A stretch of DNA of 8,725 bases, taken from positions 1 through 8,725 of the forward strand of contig JAJYDP010000172.1 of assembly GCA_021777365.1 (NCBI GenBank), given 5' to 3'. The translations under genes were made by a program, and so were the position numbers. The stretch's first letter is position 1. Each line of letters starts with the position of its first letter. Origin of the DNA: Chloroflexota bacterium. GTDB taxonomy: Bacteria; Chloroflexota; Limnocylindria; Limnocylindrales; CSP1-4. This document shows, one piece after another, positions 1 through 5,750 of the stretch. Below the pieces are notes generated by a model. It ran no database searches. It worked only from the letters and a program-made list of their open reading frames with translations, and was not told where the DNA came from.

Positions 1-797
1 TCCTGGTCGCGATCGCGGGGCCGCTGACCAGCCTGCTGCTGGCGGGCGCCTGCTTCCTCGTCGCCGCGGCGGTCGGCGACCCGCGCGTGGTCGCCCTGTT
101 CCGCTACCTCGCCCTCATCAACGCACTGCTCGGAGGCTTCAACCTGATCCCCGGCTTCCCCCTGGATGGGGGCCGCGTGCTGCGTGCCGTCGTGTGGCAG
201 CTCACCGGCAGCATGCGCCGGGGTCTCGAGGTGGCGGTGGGCGCCGGACAGCTGGTGGGCTACGTCTTCATGGTCCTGGGCGTCCTCCTGGTCCTCAGCG
301 GCAACGCGTTCAACGGGATCTGGATCGCGGTCATCGGCTGGTTCCTGCAGGGGGCAGGCGCCGCGCAGCTCCGGCAGGTGCGCTCCGAGGAGCGCCTGAC
401 GGGCGTGTCGGTCCGCGACGTCATGCGCCCCGACACGAGCGCGATCGAGCCCAACGCCTCGGTCGAGGACCTGGTCGAGGGGTACCTGGTGCCGGGCAAC
501 CGGCGCGCCGTTCCAGTCGTCGCCGGGGACCGCCTCGTGGGGATGGTCACGCTCGGCGACATCCAGGCGATCGCGCCGCAGGCGCGCGCGTCCACCCGCG
601 TGGTCGACGTCATGGGTGGCCGTACGGGTGTCACCTCCGTGGGGCCGGATACCCCGCTGGCCGCAGCGCTGGAGGCCATGCTCGCGGGCGACTTCGAGCA
701 GCTGCCGGTGCTGGAAGACGGGCGGCTCATCGGTGTGCTCGGCCGGGCGGACATCATCCGGCAGATCCAGCTGCGCGAGGCGCTGCACCTCGAGTAG
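1..797 (+). CDS. Site-2 protease (M50) family membrane metalloprotease with two CBS domains, 5'-truncated by window
   Basis: The frame is open from base 3, so the gene begins before the window; 264 residues are visible. It starts in a membrane segment (AIAGPLTSLLLAG), followed by NALLGGFNLIPGFPLDGGR (about residues 40-58). This is the NxxPxxPLDGGR region that supplies the third zinc ligand (Asp) in S2P/M50 proteases. The HExxH motif must lie upstream. Two further hydrophobic helices follow (about 81-98 and 102-120). Then come two CBS domains, roughly 137-190 (VRDVMRP...VGMVTLGDI) and 200-256 (VVDVMGG...IGVLGRADI). In this family the protease cuts substrates within the membrane, and the CBS pair is thought to sense adenine nucleotides from the cytoplasm; the substrate here cannot be inferred. 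Family assignment is secure. The apparent ATG at 87 is internal. Confidence 0.93.
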   Translation, partial: LVAIAGPLTSLLLAGACFLVAAAVGDPRVVALFRYLALINALLGGFNLIPGFPLDGGRVLRAVVWQLTGSMRRGLEVAVGAGQLVGYVFMVLGVLLVLSGNAFNGIWIAVIGWFLQGAGAAQLRQVRSEERLTGVSVRDVMRPDTSAIEPNASVEDLVEGYLVPGNRRAVPVVAGDRLVGMVTLGDIQAIAPQARASTRVVDVMGGRTGVTSVGPDTPLAAALEAMLAGDFEQLPVLEDGRLIGVLGRADIIRQIQLREALHLE

Positions 798-978
798 CCA
801 TGGCCGGTCGCTGTCCCGGTTCAGGCCGCCGCGGCGCTGACCGGCAGGCGGCCGAGGATGCGGCGCGGCAAGCCGGGTCGACTCGGCCCCGCGAGCTCGG
901 CGGCCATCCTTCGACGGGCCGGGTACCTGGGCATCCGCTCCCCGTCGGCCCACGCTGCGCCCAGGAGGCGCGGAATGG

Positions 979-1174
979 TCAGGGCGTGATCCGGACCTCC
1001 GCCTCGACCTCCACGGGGAGGTTGAACGGCAGCTCGGCCATGCCGACGGCGGAGCGGGCGTGCGCGCCGACCTTGCCGAACGGGCGCGAAGGGTAGCCGG
1101 ATCCCGGGTGGCGCCTGGACCGGCTCAGGGAGCCCGAGACCCAGCTGCCGCAGCCTCGCCTCGATGCGGATGAC
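979..1174 (-). pseudogene. RidA/YjgF-family protein, internally deleted remnant
   Basis: Two pieces of one RidA-type protein lie next to each other in different frames. The N-terminal piece (about 1165 down to 1093) reads RIEARLRQLGLGLPEP followed by PPGIRLPFAPVR, like the start of long RidA-family proteins. The C-terminal piece (1086 down to 982, stop at 979-981) reads HARSAVGMAELPFN then LPVEVEAEVRI, the conserved family end including the Arg of the active-site region. The central roughly 80 residues are missing and the halves are one frame apart, so no functional enamine/imine deaminase can be made. An SD-like AGAGGAGG (1185-1178) precedes the N-terminal piece but has ATC/GTC codons where a start would be. 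An ATG at 1249 overlapping the stop of the MBL gene is in frame with the N-terminal piece and may have started a coupled gene. The evidence is my recognition of the family's end motifs. Confidence 0.75.
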
Positions 1175-1248
1175 GATCCTCCTCTGACGAATCTGGAGGC
1201 CCGGGACGATTGCGGGCCACACGGGGTAGTTGCTCCTCACCGCCCGCA

Positions 1249-1794
1249 TCAGCGAACCCGAAACGCCGGACCGTGGCCGGGGATCACGACGTCGGCGGCG
1301 GCGAGGATCCGCTCGCGTCCGCGCTCGATGGCGTCCTGGTCGACGCCCCGCGGGTCGATCTCGGGCGTCCGGTCCTCCCGCCACCACAGATGCGTCAGGG
1401 CGTAGACCGCGTCGTCCGCCTCAACGATCAGCGACGCGTCTTCCCGGGTGTGACCGGGCGTCAGCCATAGGTGGGTGTGCGGGCTCAGCGCGTGGCCGTC
1501 GCCCTCGTGGTCCAGCCACTCGTCGTCCCGGTACCGCGCCCAATAGTCGACCACCTCGGCGTGCGGGAAGAGCGCGACGTTCATGGTGTGATCCGGGTGA
1601 TGGTGGGAGAGGAAGACGTGTGTCACCGCCTCCGGCGGTACCCCCAGCGCGGCGAGGGGATCGAGGATGAGTGAGCGGTGTGCGACCATCCCGGGGTCGG
1701 CCACGATGCGCGCGTCCCCGTCGCGCACGAGCACGACGCTGCTGGCGACGCGGTCGCCGGCGTACCCGGCATGGAGCAGATGCACGCTTGTCAT
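1249..1794 (-). CDS. MBL-fold metallohydrolase (MBLAC1-like)
   Basis: This 181-residue cytoplasmic protein has no signal peptide and carries the metallo-beta-lactamase fold signature: HHHPDH at residues 64-69 (HxHxDH, metal ligands and catalytic Asp), a third His in TPGHT (H115), and a terminal GHG (173-175). The usual bridging Asp of a 'GD' motif is occupied by THLWW (H135), so the second metal site may be altered; I have a recollection, not checked, that related short MBL proteins share this motif. Length and spacing of the HxHxDH and GHT motifs resemble small MBLAC1-type hydrolases rather than beta-lactamases or glyoxalase II. The ATG overlaps the stop of the upstream 88-residue gene as ATGA, so the two are probably translationally coupled. 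The RidA remnant follows directly, starting at a TGATG overlap. The substrate is unknown. Confidence 0.9.
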   Translation of the reverse strand: MTSVHLLHAGYAGDRVASSVVLVRDGDARIVADPGMVAHRSLILDPLAALGVPPEAVTHVFLSHHHPDHTMNVALFPHAEVVDYWARYRDDEWLDHEGDGHALSPHTHLWLTPGHTREDASLIVEADDAVYALTHLWWREDRTPEIDPRGVDQDAIERGRERILAAADVVIPGHGPAFRVR

Positions 1795-2057
1795 CGGGTC
1801 ACCTGGTGCGATCGTACGGCGGCGCCATCATGCCACTCGTCCACGTCATCGACCGCAGGCCGCAGCTCCTCGAGGCGATCGCCCGGCTGTCCGTCGTATG
1901 CAACCTGGCCGCCCCAGGCGTCCCAGACCGAGCGCGCCCAGAGCTCGACGAGTACGGCGTGCCCATCGAGCGAGCCGATCCGGGCCCCGGCCGCGACCAC
2001 ATCTCCGACCGTCAGGGCACCGGTCACGACTGGTCTCTGGAGGTCCGGCCAGGACAC
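1791..2057 (-). CDS. Hypothetical protein coupled to the MBL-fold hydrolase
   Basis: This 88-residue open frame has a GTG start (2057-2055) and a TGA that overlaps the ATG of the MBL-fold gene in an ATGA. The 4-bp overlap is the main argument that it is real and in the same operon. The protein is acidic and cytoplasmic-looking, with a small hydrophobic stretch (VTGALTVGDVVAAGARIGS), several Trp residues and a DDVDEW motif near the end. I recognise no family. The start is uncertain: no good ribosome-binding site precedes the GTG, and upstream the frame runs into the 19-bp tandem repeats, so this could be the 3' end of a longer gene whose beginning was replaced by the repeats. Function unknown; confidence is moderate. 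Confidence 0.55.
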   Translation of the reverse strand: MSWPDLQRPVVTGALTVGDVVAAGARIGSLDGHAVLVELWARSVWDAWGGQVAYDGQPGDRLEELRPAVDDVDEWHDGAAVRSHQVTR

Positions 2058-2081
2058 GTCGGGTAGCCCACGCGGATGCGG

Positions 2082-2188
2082 CCGGTGCGAGGTCCAGCGC
2101 CCGGTGCGAGGTCCAGCGCCCGGTGCGAGGTCCAGCGGCCGGTGCGAGGTCCCGCGGCCGGTGCGAGGTCCAGCGGCCGGTCAAGCGG
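2082..2188. repeat. 19-bp tandem direct repeat, five full copies plus a partial one
   Basis: The unit CCGGTGCGAGGTCCAGCGS occurs head to tail without spacers at 2082-2100, 2101-2119, 2120-2138, 2139-2157 and 2158-2176. A partial copy (CCGGT...AGCGG) runs to 2188. The last base switches from C (copies 1-2) to G (copies 3-5), and copy 4 has one A-to-C change. The period is not a multiple of three, so it is not a coding repeat. It lies between the stop of the LysR gene and the start of the 88-residue/MBL operon. Possible roles are a minisatellite, a protein-binding array in the operon's leader, or slippage debris. Confidence 0.95.
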
Positions 2189-2238
2189 GATGCCTCCGGT
2201 TGACGCTCGAAGACCACAGCCCGGGCAGATCGAGAGCG

Positions 2239-3153
2239 TCATGGCCACGCCGCTGGCTGTCGGCCAGCGACCCCGTTCGTCGTGCCGGACTGTGCCCGGC
2301 CGATGAGCGCTCGGGCTGCCGGGCCGATCGGTCCTGCGGTCCGCCACGCCAGCGCGAGGCGTCCGCGCATGGCGGGACGCGTGACGGCGATCGCGTGCAG
2401 CTCCGGGTGGGCCAGGGCAACCGATTCGGGCAGGATGGCCACGCCGAGGCCTCGGCTCGCGAGTTGGGCCAGGATGCCCAGGTTGCTGGCCTCGAGGGCG
2501 ATGTTTGGCTCGAAGCCCGACCTGGCACAGGCGTCGTCGAGGCACGAACGGAGGCCTGTGCCTCGCGGAAGGCTCATGAGCGCCCGGTCCCGGATGGCGT
2601 CGAGCGTGATCGTCTTGCGTGCCGCCAGCGCGTCGCCCTTGCCGACGGCGGCGAACAGCCGTTCGTCTGCGACCAGCTGGATCTCGATCCCTGGTGGCGT
2701 GGCCGCTCCCAGGCCAACGAACGCGAGGTCGAGCTGCCCGCTGTGAAGCCCTGCGATCAGCGCATCGGTGTTGGCCTCCGAGAGGGCGATCTCGACGGCC
2801 GGGTGGTCCCGGTGGAAATCGGCCAGCAGGTCGACCAGGTCGAGGGACGAGCAGGCGACCACCATCCCGACGGCAACGCGCCCCCGCACGAGCCCGGTGA
2901 ACTCATCGACCGCGAGTCGCGCGCCGGCGGCCGCCCCGAGGGCCGCTCGGGCGTAGCGCAGCACGGCCGCGCCTGCCTCGGTCACGCGCACCGCCCGGCC
3001 CGAGCGGTCCAGCAGGTCCTGGCCGAGCTCTCGTTCGAGCTGGCGGATCTGGGCGCTGACCCCCGGCTGGGCGACGTGGAGCCTGGCTGCGGCCCTGGTG
3101 AAGCTGGCCTCGTCCGCCACCGCGACGAAGTACTCGAGCTGTCTCAGTTCCAT
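2239..3153 (-). CDS. LysR-type transcriptional regulator
   Basis: This 304-residue protein has standard LTTR length. The N-terminal winged helix-turn-helix (residues 1-60) opens with MELRQLEYFVAVADEASFTR and contains AAARLHVAQPGVSAQIRQLE, the canonical recognition helix, then a linker helix. The effector-binding domain (about 90-290) shows VRGRVAVGMV at its start and GLGVAILPESVA, the usual LTTR signature, near its end. I chose the ATG at 3153 rather than the upstream in-frame codon at 3174 because homology starts exactly with MELRQLEYF. The gene diverges from the NTF2-like gene at 3321, with 167 bp containing a T-N11-A box between them. This is the classic arrangement of an LTTR controlling its divergent neighbour and itself. 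The effector is not inferable. Confidence 0.95.
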   Translation of the reverse strand: MELRQLEYFVAVADEASFTRAAARLHVAQPGVSAQIRQLERELGQDLLDRSGRAVRVTEAGAAVLRYARAALGAAAGARLAVDEFTGLVRGRVAVGMVVACSSLDLVDLLADFHRDHPAVEIALSEANTDALIAGLHSGQLDLAFVGLGAATPPGIEIQLVADERLFAAVGKGDALAARKTITLDAIRDRALMSLPRGTGLRSCLDDACARSGFEPNIALEASNLGILAQLASRGLGVAILPESVALAHPELHAIAVTRPAMRGRLALAWRTAGPIGPAARALIGRAQSGTTNGVAGRQPAAWP

Positions 3154-3173
3154 AACCAGGGATGCTAGCAGCA

Positions 3174-3197
3174 AGAAGAATCAGGTCTTTGACTTCT
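3174..3197. promoter_or_regulatory. Imperfect inverted repeat near the LysR start
   Basis: AGAAG-AA-TCA and TGACTTCT flank GGTCTT. The arms pair except for a two-base bulge. It lies 21 bp upstream of the LysR start codon and could be the second (activation/autoregulatory) half of an LTTR binding region. Weak by itself; supported mainly by its proximity to the T-N11-A box. Confidence 0.3.
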
Positions 3198-3199
3198 AG

Positions 3200-3214
3200 T
3201 TGCGTGGACCGCAA
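3200..3214. promoter_or_regulatory. Candidate LysR-type box (T-N11-A)
   Basis: TTGCG-TGGAC-CGCAA is an interrupted palindrome whose inner form TGCG-N5-CGCA matches the T-N11-A consensus of LysR-type recognition sites. It sits 47 bp upstream of the LysR start and just upstream of a TTGACA hexamer (3222-3227) that points toward the NTF2-like gene. That is the expected place for an activator site. Inference from consensus and position only. Confidence 0.5.
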
Positions 3215-3221
3215 GGTGGCG

Positions 3222-3250
3222 TTGACAGTTCGAATGCAGCGACCGACGGT
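3222..3250 (+). promoter_or_regulatory. Possible promoter for the NTF2-like gene
   Basis: A perfect TTGACA -35 hexamer at 3222-3227 is followed after 17 bp by GACGGT (3245-3250), a weak -10. A weak -10 is compatible with an activator-dependent promoter, and the candidate LysR box ends 7 bp upstream of the -35. Confidence 0.3.
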
Positions 3251-3262
3251 GCCTTCCGTCGG
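3243..3262. promoter_or_regulatory. Inverted repeat (7-bp arms) in the divergent intergenic region
   Basis: CCGACGG (3243-3249) and CCGTCGG (3256-3262) are exact reverse complements separated by 6 bp. It overlaps the predicted -10/start of transcription, so it could be an operator or an early hairpin in the transcript. Confidence 0.4.
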
Positions 3263-3271
3263 CGTTGGCGG

Positions 3272-3293
3272 CCTGCGGACACGTGTCCGCAGG
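3272..3293. promoter_or_regulatory. Perfect 22-bp palindrome, probable operator
   Basis: CCTGCGGACAC is followed immediately by its exact reverse complement, giving an uninterrupted 22-bp dyad that ends 27 bp before the ATG of the NTF2-like gene. With no loop it is a poor RNA hairpin and more like a binding site for a homodimeric repressor (TetR-, MarR- or GntR-like). It does not resemble the LysR T-N11-A form, which suggests a second regulator not encoded in this window. Confidence 0.55.
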
Positions 3294-3320
3294 TTCCGAG
3301 CGACGAAGACGAGGTCGACG

Positions 3321-3680
3321 ATGACGGGTGAGCGCGAGCGAGCGACCAAACCGGAGGATCTGACGCGGCTGTTCGTGGATCGGACGAATGCCGGCGACGC
3401 CGAGGGGCTCGCCGCGCTCTATGAGCCCGACGCTGTGGTGGCGTACCCGCCCGGGCAGTTCACGGTGGGGCGGGCAGCGATCCGGGCCCTGTACGAACAG
3501 ATGCTCGCTGCCGCACCCCACTTCCGTATGGAGGAGCCGCTGCCCACCTTGCAGATCGGTGACCTCGCGCTCACCTCCACCCCTGCGCTCGACGAGGCTG
3601 GAGCGAGAGCCCAGGTCGTGCGGCGCCAGCCCGACGGAACCTGGCTGCGCGTGCTCGACCGGCCCGACTTCCGCGGCTAG
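3321..3680 (+). CDS. SnoaL/NTF2-like family protein
   Basis: This 119-residue cytoplasmic protein has the cone-shaped NTF2-like fold signature. An N-terminal helix contains RTNAGDAEGLAALYEPDAV (about residues 21-39), followed by YPPG and a GRAAIRALYEQM helix. The C-terminal strand pair (VVRRQPDGTWLRVLDRPDF, about 99-117) is typical of ketosteroid-isomerase-like or YybH-type proteins. Family members are isomerases, hydrolases or ligand binders for small polar or polyketide-type molecules; no catalytic residue is diagnostic here. I chose the ATG at 3321 over upstream in-frame codons because GAGGT lies at a suitable distance and homology starts shortly after. Upstream extension would run through the palindrome and operator region. 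It is divergent from the LysR regulator, its likely controller. Confidence 0.88.
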   Translation: MTGERERATKPEDLTRLFVDRTNAGDAEGLAALYEPDAVVAYPPGQFTVGRAAIRALYEQMLAAAPHFRMEEPLPTLQIGDLALTSTPALDEAGARAQVVRRQPDGTWLRVLDRPDFRG

Positions 3681-3829
3681 TCTGGCTGGACTTTCCTCGA
3701 CGCCGGTTGGTACTGCCACCCGTGGCCTGCGCGGCAGTGCGGTCACCTCCGGGTGCCTCAACGGGCGTTCAGCTGCGGAATCCCGGTCATGCTCAGCCTG
3801 CCCACCGCTTGCGGCAAGTGCTGGAGGAA

Positions 3830-3868
3830 CGTGCCTCGGTATCCACGCACGGGAGATACCGAGGCACG
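3830..3868. repeat. Inverted repeat with 14-bp perfect arms and 11-nt loop
   Basis: CGTGCCTCGGTATC (3830-3843) and GATACCGAGGCACG (3855-3868) are exact reverse complements around an 11-base loop. There is no T-tract after either arm, so it is not a typical intrinsic terminator, though it could still end transcription from the NTF2-like gene 150 bp upstream. Other options are a small structured RNA or a palindromic extragenic element. Confidence 0.85.
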
Positions 3869-3966
3869 CCGAGCTCGCGCCCGATGCCCGGATGGAGGAA
3901 CAGGCGAGCATCTACGGGTGGCGACGCATCCGCGGGCTCGTCCCCGCACCAGACGGACGCCGGCGC

Positions 3967-3993
3967 CCCGTGGCCCGTGGCCCGTGGCCCGTG
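3967..3993. repeat. 7-bp tandem repeat (CCCGTGG, nearly four copies)
   Basis: CCCGTGG occurs three times in a row (3967, 3974, 3981) followed by CCCGTG. It is a simple slippage-type repeat within non-coding sequence. Confidence 0.85.
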
Positions 3994-4209
3994 AGCACCA
4001 GCGTGAAGGGCAGGGCCTGACTTGCTCGGCTGATGCCATCGCGTGGGCGGGATCGAGCGACAGACGGGGATCCAGTGGCAGCACGCGCCCGTGCTTGTCG
4101 CTCAGCAGGGCGTCGGGAATCGTGGTCGGCCGGGCCGAGGTGGTTCCGGCAGGCGCGGTCCTCGCCGTCCGCTCCGGACGCGGGAGCACGTGCCAACAGG
4201 ATGTTCACG

Positions 4210-4239
4210 CGCCGTTCACGGGCCGAGGGTAGAACGGCG
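4210..4239. promoter_or_regulatory. Inverted repeat upstream of the zinc-ribbon gene
   Basis: CGCCGTTC (4210-4217) and GAACGGCG (4232-4239) are exact reverse complements separated by 14 bp. It lies about 90 bp before the small zinc-ribbon gene, where a promoter or operator is expected. Function is inferred from position only. Confidence 0.4.
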
Positions 4240-4330
4240 GCGTGGTAGATGGTTCGATGTGGACGTGGCCCGGGCAGTCGGCACCGGGGCGACCGGGAGA
4301 CCGATATCGACGCTGCTCCGGGAGCGAATG

Positions 4331-4522
4331 ATGGACTGCGAGTCGTGTGGTCGGTACCGCCCATCCGCTGAGATCGCGCCGGTCCGCGGCCCTGCCGGGC
4401 GCCTGCTGATGGTCTGCGCCAGGTGCCGGCGGCTGGCGACTCGCCGCCGAAAGACCGCGCCGGGGGAGCAGGTCCCGCCGTCGGCCGCCATCCGCACGGT
4501 CGCCCCCACCACCTCGCGCTGA
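4331..4522 (+). CDS. Small zinc-ribbon-like protein
   Basis: This 63-residue protein has two CxxC knuckles: MDCESCGRYRP (C3, C6) and LLMVCARCRRL (C29, C32). The 22-residue spacing is typical of a one-zinc ribbon. The tail is basic (RRLATRRRK) and then low-complexity, suggesting nucleic-acid or protein binding. Two ATG codons are adjacent (4328 and 4331). GGGAG at 4320-4324 is spaced better for the second, so I use that; the first would add one Met. A longer in-frame extension upstream to 4043 has no protein-like character. The gene lies alone between a repeat-rich gap and the HAD phosphatase, 115 bp before the latter. Its function cannot be named beyond the metal-binding motif. Confidence 0.6.
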   Translation: MDCESCGRYRPSAEIAPVRGPAGRLLMVCARCRRLATRRRKTAPGEQVPPSAAIRTVAPTTSR

Positions 4523-4637
4523 CGCGCCGCGTTCCCCGGCAACGCCGTCGGCCCCAGGCCCGATCACCGTATCGCGTGCGCCCATTCCGGGCATCTGTAT
4601 TGCGAAGGAGCCTCCCATCGAAGCGCGTCTTCTGCGC

Positions 4638-5501
4638 GTGCCCGAGGCCCTGCCTCGACCGCGTCTCCTCGCCTGCGACATCGACGGCACCATCCTCGAC
4701 GCTCGCGGCACCCTCCGTCCCGCAGTTAGCGATGCCATCGCCCTCATTGCAGCCTCGGGAGTCGAGGTCGTGCTCGTCACGGGCCGCTCGCCCTGGAGTG
4801 GCGTCCCCGAGCTTGCGGTCCGGCTCGGCCTGCCAGGCCCCCACATCACGATGCAGGGCGCGCTCATCTCGGTGCCAGCGACCGGCACGATCCATCGTCT
4901 CCGGGCCCTCCCGGCGGCGCTCTATCGAGACGCCATCCGGCTTGCCGACGAGCTTGGCATCGACCCGGTCGTCGGACTGCTCGACGGGCACCGGGCCGAG
5001 CGTCTGCCCGAGGGGGTCGACTTCATCGTTCCGCCGCAGGAGGGACTCCGGTTCCGATACGTGGCCGACCTGGAGCGGCTGGTGGATGATGGCCCCGTGC
5101 GCATCTTCCTGCCCACCGGCCCGGAACGACACCGCCGTGTCCGGCTCGCCGCGCGCGAACGCCTCGCCGGTCGGGCCTCGCTGGTGTGGAGCGACCTCAC
5201 AGGGATCGAGATCCTGGCGCCGGGCACCAGCAAGGGCGAGGCGGTCGCGTGGCTTGCCGCCAGGCACGGCATCGGGCTCGACGAAGTGGCGGCCGTCGGC
5301 GACGCGCCGAACGACCTCGAGATGTTGCGGGTGGCGGGGCGCTCCGCCGCGATGGGCACGGCCCCGGGCGAGGTCCGTGCGGTCGCCGACATGCTGGTCC
5401 CGACGTCGGACGAGGACGGCGCCCTCGATGCCTTCGCCTGGTTCTTCCCGGAACTCGCCGTAGGCCGGCCGGCGCCCCACGGTCCTCCGCGTTGCCGGTG
5501 A
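4638..5501 (+). CDS. Cof-type HAD-superfamily (IIB) phosphatase
   Basis: This 287-residue cytoplasmic hydrolase has all four HAD motifs: DIDGT (D14 nucleophile, D16 acid/base), VTGR (T48), SKG with the motif III Lys (K199), and GDAPNDLEML (D222, D226, Mg2+ binding). The roughly 110 residues between motifs II and III form the alpha/beta cap of the IIB subclass. Such enzymes dephosphorylate sugar phosphates, FMN or pyridoxal phosphate; the substrate cannot be deduced. The start is problematic. The first canonical start in the frame is GTG at 4638, but the strong SD GAAGGAG is at 4604-4610, which would be 27 nt away. The in-frame codon 6 nt after that SD is ATC at 4617 (adding seven residues, IEARLLR). 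I keep the GTG with that caveat. The last residues are Pro/Arg-rich and outside the fold. Confidence 0.93.
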   Translation: MPEALPRPRLLACDIDGTILDARGTLRPAVSDAIALIAASGVEVVLVTGRSPWSGVPELAVRLGLPGPHITMQGALISVPATGTIHRLRALPAALYRDAIRLADELGIDPVVGLLDGHRAERLPEGVDFIVPPQEGLRFRYVADLERLVDDGPVRIFLPTGPERHRRVRLAARERLAGRASLVWSDLTGIEILAPGTSKGEAVAWLAARHGIGLDEVAAVGDAPNDLEMLRVAGRSAAMGTAPGEVRAVADMLVPTSDEDGALDAFAWFFPELAVGRPAPHGPPRCR

Positions 5502-5539
5502 CCGAGGTTGGCCTGCCGGCTTGATGGGGCGATCTCCTG

Positions 5540-5734
5540 ATGTCCGAGGACGAGCTCGGCGACATCGTCCTGCTGCGACGCGTGCCGCGGACGGCGACCG
5601 CCCGCGCGATCACGCCGACGAGCGCCTGCGCACTGGACGCGGACGCGTTCGCGGCCGCCGTGACCGGCCACGCGACCGCATCGGCCACGGCCGAATCGCT
5701 CGTCAGCGAACGGCTGGGTGCGTCACCGGCGTGA
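5540..5734 (+). pseudogene. C-terminal fragment of a cyclic-nucleotide-binding domain protein
   Basis: The 64 residues contain DELGDIVLLRRVPRTATARA, which matches the phosphate-binding cassette of Crp-type cNMP-binding domains (family pattern FGEIALLRDVPRTATVRA, with the PRTAT core intact). After it come LDADAFAAAVTGH and a final helix ending SERLGASPA, as in proteins where this domain closes the polypeptide (for example some transporter or regulator fusions). The first half of the domain is absent: in frame there is a TGA 16 bp before the ATG, and no cNMP-like sequence in other frames upstream. The FGE glutamate appears as Asp (LGD). It is most likely a 3' remnant left by deletion, rather than a small gene of its own. 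Its stop is 16 bp from the stop of the converging E2 fragment. Confidence 0.7.
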
Positions 5735-5750
5735 CGGTCGGCAGGAGCGG

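Larger units (their letters stand above)
3681..4327. other. Gene-poor stretch with structured repeats
   Basis: I found no open frame here with recognisable protein features on either strand. Long frames exist but look like G+C-driven noise. The stretch contains a strong hairpin-forming repeat (3830-3868), a 7-bp tandem repeat (3967-3993) and an inverted repeat (4210-4239). A minus-strand segment about 4140-4020 has protein-like composition (IPDALLSDKHGRVLPLDP) and may be a gene remnant, but I cannot name it. Confidence 0.5.

Noticed and set aside
821..934. A 37-codon minus-strand frame (ATG 934) with GGGGAG upstream
   Set aside because: Short, Arg/Pro/Ala-rich and without a recognisable family; it might be the tail of another remnant but cannot be supported.
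2082..2188. CRISPR-like array
   Set aside because: The 19-bp units are directly adjacent with no unique spacers, and no cas genes are present.
1678..3168. A 496-codon open frame on the plus strand
   Set aside because: It lies opposite the MBL, 88-residue and LysR genes and has no recognisable domain; a G+C shadow.
3758..4189. Minus-strand 143-codon frame in the gene-poor stretch
   Set aside because: One segment looks protein-like, but most of the frame is low-complexity and crosses the hairpin and the 7-bp repeat; no family recognised.
3912..5480. A 522-codon open frame on the minus strand
   Set aside because: It is antisense to the HAD phosphatase, which has all four catalytic motifs. The minus frame is Arg/Gly/Asp-rich without any motif, as expected from high G+C.
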